Below are positions 12,332-25,300 of a stretch of DNA of 64,000 nt, piece after piece. This DNA is from Sporobolomyces roseus. Taxonomy: Eukaryota > Basidiomycota > Microbotryomycetes > Sporidiobolales > Sporidiobolaceae. Both the position numbers and the translations under genes were made by a program. The stretch spans positions 4,030,001-4,094,000 of the forward strand of contig JADILM010000001.1 in NCBI GenBank assembly GCA_016617785.1, given 5' to 3'. The notes under the pieces were generated by a model. It did no database searches, was not told where the DNA came from, and was given only the letters and a program-made list of their open reading frames with translations. The number at the start of each line of letters is the position of its first letter. Within the stretch, counting starts at the first letter, position 1.

Positions 12332-13912
12332 ATGCGGACTCAAGCACTCGTGAACGACTCAGTCGGAGCTCCTTTTGTGCTGTCAGATATCGAACTAGAG
12401 GATCCTCAGCCAAATGGTATGTCCACCTCATTATCTCATGTTTCGCTTTCCCGGCCGATTTGTTCACCCGTCCTTCCCGACTTCGCTGACATGCTTGAAA
12501 CGACGCAGAGGTACTCGTCAAGATTGTCGCTTCTGGACTGTGAGTCGATTCTCGTCATCTCAGCAGCATTGGAACTCATTTCGCACGAGGAGAAGCTGTC
12601 ATACAGATTTAACGATTCAAGCAGGAGGGATCCCATCTGCTTTTCCCTCGATACAGGGGCATGAGGGATCAGGCATCGTCGAGAAAGCGGGAAGTGCCGC
12701 CGCCGACCGCTTTTCTACAGGAGATAAAGTCTTGCTCAGTTTCGCGAGTTGCGAATCGTGCACTTCATGTCAGAGCGTGAGTCCGAACCTGCTCTCACAC
12801 ATTCGACAGATAGCTGAAGAGGAACATGTACTCGTAGGCTCGACCAGCGGGATGTTCAAGCTGGATGGAGCATAACTTTGGTCGACGAAGAAACAAACAA
12901 GTAGAGGATCAACCTGTCGCAACTCTCGTCTCGAGCAATACTGCGATCTCAGGTAAGTCTGTACTCCTTCATGTTCCGGTTAGAAGTCGAATCATCAAGC
13001 TGACACGGTCATATATCAGGATCGTTCTTTGGACAATCGTCTTTCGCAAGACATGCTCTCGTTCAAGCCTCCTCTTGCGTCAAGGTAGCACCCGACACCA
13101 ATCTTGACTCACTCGTAATGTTTGCGCCTCTCGGCTGTGGCCTACAAACAGGGTAAGTAAAACAACTTCCGTCGTTGGGGTCGAAAATTCCGCTAAAATT
13201 TCCTCTCGCAGTGCTGGCGCTGTGATCAACGTCCTTCGACCTCGACAGCAAGATTCACTCATCATCTTCGGACTTGGGGCAGTTGGATTCGCAGCCTTAT
13301 TCGCCGCTTCCTACCTCAACCTCGACAAGATTATCGTCGTCGATCTCGTCCCTTCTCGCCTCGAACTCGCACGAGAGCTCGGAGCTCATCATGCACTGAA
13401 CGGCGCATCGCCAGGCCTCGTCGAGCAAGTTCGGATGCTCACGAAAGGAGGAGCGAACTGTTCGATCGAAGCTACCGGAGTGGTTCCTGTTTTGCGAAAC
13501 GCGTTCGAATGTCTCTGCTATTCTGGAACTGTCGTATCACTAGGAAACCCAGGACCGGGTGTAGCATCACCATTCGAGATCCACGATATGGTGAATACGG
13601 GAAAAGCTTGGAGAGGCTGTGTTGAGGGAGATTCGAATCCTCCTCATTTCATCCCTTTCCTGATAGAGTTGGTTTTCTCCTCGAGCGAATGGCCACCTGA
13701 TCGATTCGCTGACTCTCTCTCTCTCTCTAGACTGTACAAGGAGGGGAAGTTCCCGGTGGACCGGCTGTGCAAGAAGTTCCCAGTCGAAGAATGGGATGCA
13801 GCAGTCGCAGCAATGTAGGTGCCTCGCTTATTGAATGATTTCGCTGCTGATCGTCTCCCTCTCTACGTACAGGAAAAGCGGAGAGGTGATCAAGCCTATC
13901 GTCACTTTCTAG
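12332..13912 (+). CDS. Zinc-dependent medium-chain alcohol dehydrogenase (aryl/benzyl-alcohol type)
   Basis: Seven exons: 12332-12416, 12509-12539, 12596-12776, 12838-12952, 13020-13152, 13212-13814 and 13873-13912, giving 395 residues. The N-terminal GroES-like domain has the catalytic zinc ligand in GLCHTD (Cys about 40), GHEGSG, and the structural zinc cysteines CESCTSCQSARPAGC. The NAD(P)-binding Rossmann fold carries GLGAVG at about residue 202 and a downstream Asp (VVDLV) expected to favour NAD. The segments NFGRR and FFGQSSFA match the aryl- or benzyl-alcohol dehydrogenase branch of the family. The substrate is inferred only from this resemblance. Exon 3 needs an AAG acceptor at 12595, weaker than the others. 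The last exon is only 40 bases and supplies the conserved KSGEVIKPIV tail. Confidence 0.85.
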
Positions 13913-13957
13913 AGACCGGATTGAGATCGTGTAGAAATGCAAAAGAACTCATTTCGA

Positions 13958-16443
13958 CTACTTCGCTTCTGCCTCTCTTCTCCGTCGAGCAATCTTCCGT
14001 TCTACTATTCCGACGTATCCTGCCATTCCCTTCTCGCACAACTTGATTCCCCCATTCCCGACTCGATACGTCAACCCTTTCTTCCCAGCCGATTCCTCCT
14101 CCTCACTACTCTCTTCCTCTTCCTCGTCATCATCGTCGATTCCTGAAGCCGTCCGGAACGACTCTCGCTCGATCACGCATCGACTAAACCAACGATCATG
14201 AGTCCCGATTACCATTCCTCCTTCAAATGACTTCAAAGCTTTCGAAAGCGCTTTGATTGTGCTGAAGTCGAGATGAGTCGAAACCTCGTCAAGTAGTAGC
14301 AGATGAGGTGGTCGATACACCAGGAGAGCGAGCGCTAATCGAACCTGTAGGGTTGTAGCTCGTCAGCTTCTGAACATCGACGAAACAGCGAACGAGACTG
14401 CTCTCACTTTTTGTCCTCCACTCAACTGCGAGACGGGCGTGTCGCTCGCTATCCGTCCTTGGAGTCCGAAAGAGCCGAGGCAAGCTCGAGCATCTGACTC
14501 GACCACCTTTTCTCCTTGAGCTTCGAAGTGAGCAAGGAACGAGGAAAGAGCGGTAATAGGTCGTCCATCTTCGTCGACTTGCTTCTGCGTAAGATCTTCC
14601 ACCGAGTGTTGACCAAAGTAGCCGATGCGAAGGAGAGGATGTCGAACGATCTTGCCTTTTGTCGGCTGGAGCTCACCTGAGATGAGTTTCGCCAGCGTCG
14701 ATTTACCGTTTCCGTTGGCCCCGACGAAAGCTATCCGACCACCTTGTTCGACTGTGAAAGTGACATTGTCGAGTAGAGGTGTCTTTGCTCGAGGGAACCG
14801 ATATTGAACCGAGTCAAAGTGTATTAGGTCGCCTAAAGTTCGAAGTTTTTCGGGTGAAGGGACTCGTAACTTGACGGACGATTCTTGTTCCTGGAGGACG
14901 ATTTCGGCACGGTTTGTGAGATGGTATCCAGCCATGTCTCGATTCAACTTGAATCGAGTGCCCTTCGCGCTTTGTTCGGCTCCGAATCGTTCGTCTAGCT
15001 TCTTCTGTCTCGACTTGACCATGCGCTATGAGATAGAGCCCAGATGCGTCAGTAGCTGTACGAGAGAGACGATGGGATGTGACTCACTTCTCGGTTCTCA
15101 TCTCCAGTCTTCTTCGCGCTAGCTTTACCCTTCTCAATAGACTTCTCGATGTGATCCCGCTTCTTGTCCAAAGCCTCCTTCTGTCCTATCAGCCTCTTTG
15201 CTTCCTTCTTCTCTTCCACCTCGAACGCTGCTGGCGTACCTTCGAAGTATTTGAGTGAGTGATTGCGAAGGATTATGGTTTCTTCGACGACAGCGGTGAG
15301 GAAAGCTTGATCGTGAGAGATGACGACGAGTGTTCGAGTCTCTTCGTTGAGGAAATGTTCGAGCCTGCGTTATAGACGATAAGTCAGCTTGACATTGAGA
15401 AAGCACAACGTCTCTCCGAAACTCACCAAATCGTCGCTTCGAGATCAAGGAAGTTTGTACATTCGTCGAGCAGGAGGATGTCCGATTGTACGAGTAGCGA
15501 AGTGGCGAGAGAACATCGTGAACGCCATCCGCCTGACAAAGCCGTATATCTCCCATCCATCATGTCTTGAGAGAACCCAAGTCCAGTCAAAATCGATGCT
15601 GCTCTCGCTTCGGCTGAAGACGAGTCGAGGAGGTCGAGGGTAGCTTGTACATCATTCAACATCTCAGTCGCTTGAGCCAATACGGTGGCATCTGCTTCCT
15701 TCGTGCCGACTTCATCGAGTCTGCAGCAGGAAAAAAGATCAGCTAGGATTTTTGACCGCGACGACCGGAGTGAACTCACATCGATTCCGCTTCTTTCACC
15801 TTTTCCTCCGCCTTGATCTCCGCCTCTCTCGCCGCCTTGCCACGAGTGCCAGAACGTCGAGAAGCAATAAGTTGCGCTTGTGTTAATTCGTTCTGTCGAT
15901 CCTCGAGCTCAAGATTTCGTACTGTTCGTTCCGTTTCGACGATTGACATTGATTCGACAGCTTTCGTCAAAGCTATTCATAACGTTCGAGGTCAGCATGA
16001 CTCTCGCAGAGCAGAAGGAGAGAAAGTTTGAGCAACGTGCCTTTTTGACGTTGAACCTGAGCGTATCGTTCCTTATCTCCTCTCACGACATGTTCTAGTA
16101 CCGACAGCGTTTCGTCTTCGCTCGCTCGTGTCGAGTCTTCCACTTGAGATAGGAGTAAGATGCGAAGTGAAGGAGGAATTCCAGGAATCAACTTGTCGTT
16201 GATCGCCGTAAGAAGAGTCGACTTTCCCGTTCCGTTTCTCCCAACTAGCGCATAGCGTGTTCCATCTTTGAGCCTGAGGTGAGCCCCGCTAAGTAACTCC
16301 CGTTCTCCAATGGCTACCGAGACTTCCTTCAAATCAATTTCCCTCGAAGTATCCAGAGTTTCGGTGTGAAAGCGAGACTGCTGAGAGCTGCAATGAATAC
16401 CGGTGATCGCTGTTTTGTCGTTTTGCTTCTTTTTGAGGACCAT
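13958..16443 (-). CDS. ABC-F family ATPase (twin ABC cassettes, no membrane domain)
   Basis: Six exons: 16443-16041, 15972-15780, 15720-15427, 15364-15088, 15025-14408 and 14344-13958, giving 723 residues. Two ATPase cassettes have Walker A GRNGTGKS (about 68-75) and GANGNGKS (about 491-498), signatures LSGGW and LSGGQ, and Walker B followed by DECTNFLD and DEVSTHLD. A charged linker joins the cassettes. There is no transmembrane segment, so it belongs to the soluble ABC-F group (Gcn20/Arb1/Uup-like), whose members act on ribosomes or in translation control. The second cassette departs from the usual DEPTNHLD. The C-terminal part carries an Asp/Glu run of about 18 residues. Intron 1 appears to be a GC-AG intron (donor GCACGT after 16041), since no GT donor keeps the frame. 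The exact orthologue is not determined. Confidence 0.85.
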
Positions 16444-17077
16444 CGGTGAACGAAAGTGGGGGGGGAAAGTGAGAGAGAGAGGAGAAGAGAGAAGAGAAGA
16501 GTTCTTCCTTCGCTACTTGTAAGCTAGGTTCGAAAGTCGAGTCGAAGAATGGATGAGTGGCCAAGCTAAGCTGCTAGCTTTCCCACGAAACCGACTCGAT
16601 CTCTTCAGGACCTCTGACTCGACTCCCCTTCAACTCCTTCGACCTTCAGTCACCACCTCCGATCAGCCCTGATATCGTTTGACAGCTCTAGAAGGGTTTA
16701 TTTGACTCGGGAAATAGAGCAAGTGACAGCCAGAGCTGAGGAGACAGGCTACGGGCCGAAAGCAGATGGAAGGAGAAAGGATCAGTTTAGGAGCAATACG
16801 CCTCCCTGTCGGGCTTGCGCGTTATCGAAATGGTTTGATTGTAGCTTGTATAGGTGAGACCCACGCTCGAATCGCGCCAGGAGGGATGCTGTTGGCTGAC
16901 TTTTCCCACATTATCGTAGATTTGGCTTCGTAGTCTTTGCAATCGTTTTCATCTTCGCAGCTACGCGCTTCCAACATCCTGAATGAGCTACAATCGAGCA
17001 TGCGGGAGCCGCAGTGGCATAGGCAGTTCCCCGGGGCTCTGCGAAAGGAAATAGGAGAGGAATTTCCATTCTCGTAG
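16444..17077. other. Spacer between ABC-F gene and truncated oxygenase copy
   Basis: This 634-base stretch is not similar to the 5' region of the downstream oxygenase copy (22395-22623). A GTGAGA...CTGAC...TAG intron-like element sits at about 16850-16920, but no continuous coding frame with an ATG uses it. It must contain the ABC-F promoter. Confidence 0.4.
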
Positions 17078-20000
17078 ATTTCTTGCGTCGCTCAACTCGC
17101 TTTGGAAGGAGAGGATCGCAACAAAGGTGAATTGGTAGGTATGCCGATTGGTCAACAACCCGATCCGATCGCTTCTCTCGTCGAAATGCTCAAATCTGGT
17201 ACTCTCGCCAAAGTGAGCGAAACCTCTCTCTCTCTTCTCACTTGTCTGCTTGAGCTTCAGCTGACCTCCTCTCCCACCTGCGATGTATGATAGGACGCAA
17301 TCACTGCTATGAACGTCGGAGTAGCTCAAACTAGCGGTATGGATGATCGCAAGATGCTTTTGGAACAAGTAAGTTTCCCTCTTTTCTCTTCTCTCTCCTT
17401 TCTCTCTCTCTCTCTGCTCCTCTCTCTCTCTCTGCTCCTGATCACTGTCTCTCCTAAGTGTAGGCTATCGTGTTACTTTACTCGCTCCCTCCTGATTCGA
17501 AAATCGGAGACGTTCTTGAAAACGCATTCATCAAACTCCTTTGGAACGATCTTCAACATCCTCCCATCTCTTTCGTCGGTAAAGCAAAGTATCGCTCTGC
17601 TGATGGAAGCGGTAACAACTTCTTCAACCCTCGCTTCGGTGCTGCTGGAGAACGCAAGTCTTCCCTCCTTCTCTCTCTCTCTCGTTGTCGTCTCTTACCG
17701 AATTCGAGAATTGACTCCCTTCTCTCGATGATGGTCAACAGCCTACGCTCGTTCAGTCGTCCCTCAACACGCGATGCCTCAACAACTTCCTGACACTGGA
17801 ACTGTTTGGGATTCGCTCATGAAACGAGACAAGTTTGTTCCTCATCCTTCGGGAATCTCGTGAGCTTTCTAATTCCTTTCCTCTCCTTCGCTACTACCTC
17901 TTCTCTTCTCTTCTTTTCTCACTCACTCACTCACTCACCTCCTTCGACGTTCTACAGATCGCTCCTCTTTGCATTCGCGACTTGCATTACTCACTCTTGT
18001 TTCAATACGAATCGCAACGATCCCAATATCAACGACGCTTCTTCCTATCTCGATCTTTCTCCTCTCTACGTGAGTCTCCTGACCCTCTCTATCTATCTCT
18101 CTCTCCTATCTGACAAACGAGACTGACTCTCATTCGTGTGTGTGTGTGTAGGGAAACACTCTCGAGGAACAGAAGAAAGTTCGCACCTTCAAAGATGGAA
18201 AGATCTTCGACGATGTTGTCGCATCTCAAAGGTTGTTTTTGATGCCTCCTTCGACCTGTGCTCTCATGATGGTCTTCTCAAGGTCAGTTCACTCTATCTC
18301 TCTCTTCTTCTCTCACTCACTCGAGGGAAATGAGAACTGACTCGCTCTTTGTTTTGCTCGATAGGAATCACAACTGGATCATCGACAAGTTGGTTCAAAT
18401 CAACCAGAACAACAAGTACAAACCTTTCGATTCCCTCTCGGATGAACAAAAGAAGCAACAAGATGAAGACTTGTTTCAAACTGCTCGTCTCGTCAATTGT
18501 GGATGGTTCCTCCAAGTCATTTTCGGAGATTGCATCCGGTGCGCTTCCGTTCCTTCCTCTCTTCTCTCGTTTGACATCGTCGCTGACTCTCGTTGTTGTC
18601 GGTCGTCGTTTGCAGTGTCATCCTCAACGTCAATCAAACCGATTCGACTTGGGCGTTGATTCCTACTGGAGAGATCAAGTCTTTGATCGGTGGTCAAGTT
18701 GATCGTGGTACTGGAAACGCTGTTTCTGTCGAGTTTGATCGCAAGTCGTCTTAATCTCTCTCTATTGACGATTCTACCCTAAACTGATTCTTCTCTCTTC
18801 GCTTCCTCCGTCAACAGTCCTTTACCGCTGGCATACTGCTGTCGGAAAGAAGGATACAGTATGGATTGAACAGCTCATGAGGAAATACTCTCAAACTCCT
18901 TTCGACAAGGTGAGCCACTCTGTCTTTCCTCTTCTCTCCGAATCAAACTCATGTTCTGCTCTCGCTGAATTCGACAGATGACTCAAGACGATTTCGCTGC
19001 CATCTACAAAGGACTCTCGGTAGATATGGGTACCGATGTCAGGAAGTGGACCTTTGGAGGTTTGAAGAGAACTGGAAAAGATGGAACTGGTCGATTCTCG
19101 TGAGCTCTTCTTCTCCCTTTTGATTTCCTCCTTCCTCTCTCCCAAGCTGATTTCCTCCTTCTCTCTTGATCATAGTGACGACGATCTCGTTCGAGTTCTC
19201 ACCGAAGCGACTGAAGAAGTGGCCGGTGCTTTCAAGGCTCGAGGTGCGGTTTCCTTTCTCTCTCTCACATTTCTTCGTTTCAGACTGTACTGACAGCCCT
19301 TCTGGAACTGATTAGGTGTTCCTGAAGCGATGAGGATCATTGATGTCATGGGTATGGATACTGCTCGCAACCAATGGTGCTGTGCTACTTTGAACGAATT
19401 CAGAACTTTCCTCAAGCTCACTCGTTACAAGTCTTTCGAAGGTGAATTTCCTATTCTCTCTATCTCTTGAGAATTCGAAAGTGACTCTCTCATATCGTCG
19501 ATAGAATGGAACGCCGATCCCGTCATCGCCAACGCTGCTCGAGAACTCTACAGGGATATCGAAAACCTCGAATTGATGCCTGGTCTCTCGGCTGAAGAAC
19601 CTAAACCCTCTCAAGCTGGTTCAGGTCTCGCTCCTGGCTACACCGTCTCGAGGGCGATTCTTTCGGACGCCGCTTCTCTCGTTCGTGGTGATCGCTACGT
19701 GAGTCTCTCATCTTTCTCTCCCGTTCTCTCCAATCAACTGAAACCCTTCTCTTCTCTTCTCTTCTCTTTGCTTTCGTTTGTCTAGTTCACTGTCGACTTC
19801 AATCCTGGAAATTTGACTTCTTTCCTCTATCAAGATCTCCAATTCGATCCCGAAGGAGGTTCTTTCGGTGGAGTAGTCGGAAAGGTGAGCTCTCTTTCAC
19901 ACTCTCCCTCTCTCTTTCGGTCTTCTCCTCCGTTCTCGAACTGACGACGAGGTTGCTGCTTCGTAGCTTCTCATGAGGACTTTCCCTTCTCACTACACTT

Positions 20001-21819
20001 ACAACTCGACCTACGCTCTTTTCCCCTTCTCGACTCCCTCGACGACTACCACGATTCTCAAGAAACTCAGGATCTTCGACAAGTACGACGCTCGTCGACC
20101 TGTTCCTCCTCCCGAATGGTTCGTCATCGACAAGCGTGCTTCGGCTGAACACATCCTCAACACGACGTCTCCAGCTTGGGACGATTTCGAAACGGTCGTC
20201 GGAGCTCCACTCGACATCCTCAAACAAGAACAACCTTCTTTCCTCACCCTCATCGGTTCCTTCGCTTTGAAACCGAAATCTCGTTCTTCGGCTCAAGAAG
20301 TGATCGATTTCGCTTTCTACCCCTCTCAGTTCACCAACTTGATCGTCGCTGCCGTCGCTCCCAAAGCCAAGGAACTCGTCTCGAAGATGTCGTGGTCGTA
20401 TGGAAAGGATCAGATGAGGTTGAACGTCGTTCAGCAAGTGATCATTCCAGTTTGCATGGACTGGATTTGCGATCAACTCGGATTCCCTCTCAAGACGAAG
20501 GAGAACCCTCGAGGACTCCTCACTCCCGACGAGCTCTACAGTACCCTCTGTGAAGCTTATACCTACATTCATCTCAAGTGAGTTCCTCACTTCTCTCTTA
20601 ACTCTCTCGAGCGATACTGACGAAACACTTCCTCCACTCGCAATAGCTACGATCCTACTCGAGCCTTCAAACTTCGCAACTCTGTCATCAAGCACGTTGG
20701 GATCCTCAAGAGTGTGATCGAGTTCCGACTTGCTCAAGCTAGCGGTTCTACTGTGCGTTCTTTCCCTCTCGTTTCCCTTCTTTCGTCGAGCTGACTCTCT
20801 CATTCTCACTCTAATTGATAGACGACGATGCACGACCTCGCGCAAGATCTCAAGTATGTCTTGCTCGGAGACAAAGCAGGTCAAGGGGTTGTCATGAGTG
20901 ACAACTCTCGCAAAGTTTACGACAGAGTTCTCGAACACTCTAGTCGTCCTCTCGACGAGATTGCCGACATTCTCCAGTTCTCGATGATCAATTTCGCTTC
21001 CTCGGTTACTGGTGAGCACTCCCCTCCGTTCTCTCTCTTTCTCCCTTTTCTCGCTGCGACTGACTACAGGGATTCTTCTTGTCCTTCTCCGTTTCTCAGC
21101 TTGCGCAAAGGCTCTTGACTTCTACCTTCGTCCTGAGAACGATGCTGCTCTTCAAGACCTTCACAAATCAACCGCAGTCGCAGTCGGTCTGGCGAACGAT
21201 TCAGACATTCAAGTGAGTCCTCTTCTTCTCGTTTCTCTCGCTTCTTCGTCAAACTCATGCTGACTCCTCTCCTCACTCCTCACTCCTCTTCCTCTTCCTC
21301 TCATAGAACTACGTCAGCGAAGCCCTTCGTCTCGATCCCGCTGTTGGAGGTTTCGTTCGCAAAGCCAAATCGAGCGTTCAGATTCGTAACGGACCTCAAG
21401 TCAAGGAAGGTTCTCTCCTCTACATCGACTGGACCAAGATCAATCGAGACCCTGCTGCTTTCACCAATCCTGATCAAATCAAGATTGATCGTGATCCTAC
21501 CCTCTACAAATTGGCTGAACCTGGAATTCGTTCTTGTGAGTTTCTCTCCTCTTCTCTCCTCCTCCCAAACTGAATTTCGTCTTGCTCTCTGATGACAGCT
21601 CGTGACGAATCGATCAATACGCTCATCGCAGTAGGAGTAGCGAAAGAAGTATTCCGTCTCATCAACCTCAAACGTGCTCCCGGTCCCGCTGGTCAACTTG
21701 GAGGATTCCGTGGAGCTATGGATGGTCCTGCAAAACCTGCTACGACTTTCATCTTGAAGGATCAGACTTTTACTCCTTTCCCTCAATCGATGGAAATCGT
21801 TTACTCTGGAAAAGCTTGA
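17078..21819 (+). CDS. Psi-producing oxygenase / fatty-acid dioxygenase, copy A, first exon missing
   Basis: This copy is nearly identical, exon for exon and intron for intron, to the gene at 22395-27375. Exon 2 begins at 17078 after a TAG acceptor and the stop is at 21819. All 20 shared exons are open. It carries the same heme-peroxidase motifs (SSYLDLSPLYG, LYRWH) and the same P450-like C-terminal half. It lacks the 48-residue first exon of copy B: similarity stops at the acceptor of exon 2, and no upstream ATG exon of the right phase was found. The first internal Met would be at 17141, which would cost about 21 residues of exon 2. Replacements relative to copy B include N/S, P/S, S/L, D/V, N/I, N/K and P/T. 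It may be a 5'-truncated pseudogene, use an unseen exon, or use the internal start. Confidence 0.75.
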
Positions 21820-21985
21820 ATGATACCCTTTCTTCCTCTTTCTCTGTGATTTGAAGTAGTACCCTCTCCACAAAAGCTTGTAAAGTCTAGTTTGTTCCGC
21901 TCGACTCTTCTGCGATCTTTCACAGCTTGACGAGCTCGACGAGTGTGCTCTCGAAACGACCAGGTTGCAAAAATCCTTTGAAAGT
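17078..21985 (+). repeat. Tandem duplication, unit A
   Basis: This segment matches 22624-27545 almost base for base, introns included, at an offset of 5,526 over most of its length. Offset changes occur in introns 2 and 3, where unit A has 2 and 18 extra CT-rich bases. Similarity fades after the stop codon near 21985. Confidence 0.9.
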
Positions 21986-22394
21986 GAGTTCCGTTTTCCT
22001 CTCCTCTCTGACCCATCAATCACACAACGAAACTGATCATTCCACACGTATCCCTACAGCAAGATCGTCGTCGTCGTCGTTTCGCTGTCTATTCCCGACG
22101 ACTTGAGAAGCTCTTGCACTGCTTTCTTTCTTTCTTTCTCTCTTTCTCTCTTTCTCCTTTCCTTACCTCTCGCTCTGTCGCTTAGCTCCTGACTATCTGT
22201 TGACTCGTCGTTATCGTCGTCGGCAAGTTTGAGACGACGTTTCGACCGAGGTTTGACGAAAACAAGGGAAACAAGGAGGTCTGTTCGTTTCAATTGAGGG
22301 ACATCTTCGTTCGTCAAAACCCCCTCTCTCTCTCTCCTTGTCTCTTTCCCTCTCTCTTCCCTTCACATCACTTCTCACTTCTCACACACAGAAG
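21820..22394. other. Spacer between oxygenase copies; promoter of copy B
   Basis: The first ~165 bases repeat the 3' flank found after copy B (27376-27545). The remaining ~400 bases are unique to this position and end in a CT-rich tract before the ATG at 22395. They should hold the copy B promoter. No regulatory motif could be assigned. Confidence 0.5.
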
Positions 22395-25300
22395 ATGGCT
22401 ACTAGTGCACCTTCGATGTGGGCTCAACCTCAAGAGACTCGTACTCAAGACACTCCTCCTACTTCATCCTCAAGTCACTCTCGCCACTCTCCTACTTCTT
22501 CAGGAATCTTTGGAGCTGCTAAAGGAATAGCTTCTACTGTGAGCCTCTCGCTCTCGCTCTCTCCTTCTTCCCTCTTCCCCTCTCTATCGAAACTGACGAA
22601 ACCGCTTGATTGAACGGGTTTAGGCTCTCCATGTCGCTCAACTCGCTTTGGAGGGAGAGGATCGCAGCAAAGGTGAATTGGTAGGAATGCCGATTGGTCA
22701 ACAACCCGATTCAATCGCTTCTCTCGTCGAAATGCTCAAATCTGGTACTCTCGCCAAAGTGAGCGAAACCTCTCTCTCTTCTCACTTGTCTGCTTGAGCT
22801 TCAGCTGACCTCCTCTCCCACCTGCGATGTATGATAGGACGCAATCACTGCTATGAACGTCGGAGTAGCTCAAACTAGCGGTATGGATGATCGCAAGATG
22901 CTTTTGGAACAAGTAAGTTTCCCTCTTTTCTCTTCTCTCTCCTTTCTCTCTCTCTCTCTGCTCCTGATCACTCCCTTTCCTGAGTGTAGGCTATCGTGTT
23001 ACTTTACTTGCTCCCTCCTGATTCGAAAATCGGAGACGTTCTTGAAAACGCATTCATCAAACTCCTTTGGAACGATCTTCAACATCCTCCCATCTCTTTC
23101 GTCGGTAAAGCAAAGTATCGCTCTGCTGATGGAAGCGGTAACAACTTCTTCAACCCTCGCTTCGGTGCTGCTGGAGAACGCAAGTCTTCCCTCCTTCTCT
23201 CTCTCTCTCGTTGTCGTCTCTTACCGAATTCGAGAATTGACTCCCTTCTCTCGATGATGGTCAACAGCCTACGCTCGTTCAGTCGTCCCTCAACACGCGA
23301 TGCCTCAACAACTTCCTGACACTGGAACTGTTTGGGATTCGCTCATGAAACGAGACAAGTTTGTTCCTCATCCTTCGGGAATCTCGTGAGCTTTCTAATT
23401 CCTTTCCTCTCCTTCGCTACTACCTCTTCTCTTCTCTTCTTTTCTCACTCACTCACTCACTCACCTCCTTCGACGTTCTACAGATCGCTCCTCTTTGCAT
23501 TCGCGACTTGCATTACTCACTCTTGTTTCAATACGAATCGCAACGATCCCAATATCAACGACGCTTCTTCCTATCTCGATCTTTCTCCTCTCTACGTGAG
23601 TCTCCTGACCCTCTCTATCTATCTCTCTCTCCTATCTGACAAACGAGACTGACTCTCATTCGTGTGTGTGTGTGTAGGGAAACACTCTCGAGGAACAGAA
23701 GAAAGTTCGCACCTTCAAAGATGGAAAGATCTTCGACGATGTTGTCGCATCTCAAAGGTTGTTTTTGATGCCTCCTTCGACCTGTGCTCTCATGATGGTC
23801 TTCTCAAGGTCAGTTCACTCTATCTCTCTCTTCTTCTCTCACTCACTCGAGGGAAATGAGAACTGACTCGCTCTTTGTTTTGCTCGATAGGAATCACAAC
23901 TGGATCATCGACAAGTTGGTTCAAATCAACCAGAACAACAAGTACAAACCTTTCGATTCCCTCTCGGATGAACAAAAGAAGCAACAAGATGAAGACTTGT
24001 TTCAAACTGCTCGTCTCGTCAATTGTGGATGGTTCCTCCAAGTCATTTTCGGAGATTGCATCCGGTGCGCTTCCGTTCCTTCCTCTCTTCTCTCGTTTGA
24101 CATCGTCGCTGACTCTCGTTGTTGTCGGTCGTCGTTTGCAGTGTCATCCTCAACGTCAATCAAACCGATTCGACTTGGGCGTTGATTCCTACTGGAGAGA
24201 TCAAGTCTTTGATCGGTGGTCAAGTTGATCGTGGTACTGGAAACGCTGTTTCTGTCGAGTTTGATCGCAAGTCGTCTTAATCTCTCTCTATTGACGATTC
24301 TACCCTAAACTGATTCTTCTCTCTTCGCTTCCTCCGTCAACAGTCCTTTACCGCTGGCATACTGCTGTCGGAAAGAAGGTCACAGTATGGATTGAACAGC
24401 TCATGAGGAAATACTCTCAAACTCCTTTCGACAAGGTGAGCCACTCTGTCTTTCCTCTTCTCTCCGAATCAAACTCATGTTCTGCTCTCGCTGAATTCGA
24501 CAGATGACTCAAGACGATTTCGCTGCCATCTACAAAGGACTCTCGGTAGATATGGGTACCGATGTCAGGAAGTGGACCTTTGGAGGTTTGAAGAGAACTG
24601 GAAAAGATGGAACTGGTCGATTCTCGTGAGCTCTTCTTCTCCCTTTTGATTTCCTCCTTCCTCTCTCCCAAGCTGATTTCCTCCTTCTCTCTTGATCATA
24701 GTGACGACGATCTCGTTCGAGTTCTCACCGAAGCGACTGAAGAAGTGGCCGGTGCTTTCAAGGCTCGAGGTGCGGTTTCCTTTCTCTCTCTCACATTTCT
24801 TCGTTTCAGACTGTACTGACAGCCCTTCTGGAACTGATTAGGTGTTCCTGAAGCGATGAGGATCATTGATGTCATGGGTATGGATACTGCTCGCAACCAA
24901 TGGTGCTGTGCTACTTTGAACGAATTCAGAACTTTCCTCAAGCTCACTCGTTACAAGTCTTTCGAAGGTGAATTTCCTATTCTCTCTATCTCTTGAGAAT
25001 TCGAAAGTGACTCTCTCATATCGTCGATAGAATGGAACGCCGATCCCGTCATCGCCAACGCTGCTCGAGAACTCTACAGGGATATCGAAAACCTCGAATT
25101 GATGCCTGGTCTCTCGGCTGAAGAACCTAAACCCTCTCAAGCTGGTTCAGGTCTCGCTCCTGGCTACACCGTCTCGAGGGCGATTCTTTCGGACGCCGCT
25201 TCTCTCGTTCGTGGTGATCGCTACGTGAGTCTCTCATCTTTCTCTCCCGTTCTCTCCAATCAACTGAAACCCTTCTCTTCTCTTCTCTTCTCTTTGCTTT

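Noticed and set aside
16590..16986. Intron-like element (GTGAGA...CTGAC...TAG) joining a frame that ends in a hydrophobic segment FGFVVFAIVFIFAA
   Set aside because: The joined frame has no ATG, and the ATG-containing frame stops shortly after the junction. It could not be tied to the truncated oxygenase.
19799..21019. 406-codon minus-strand ORF, repeated at 25325-26545
   Set aside because: It lies antisense to the oxygenase genes, runs across their introns, is Arg/Glu/Ser-rich and has no domain. Its duplication simply follows the tandem repeat.
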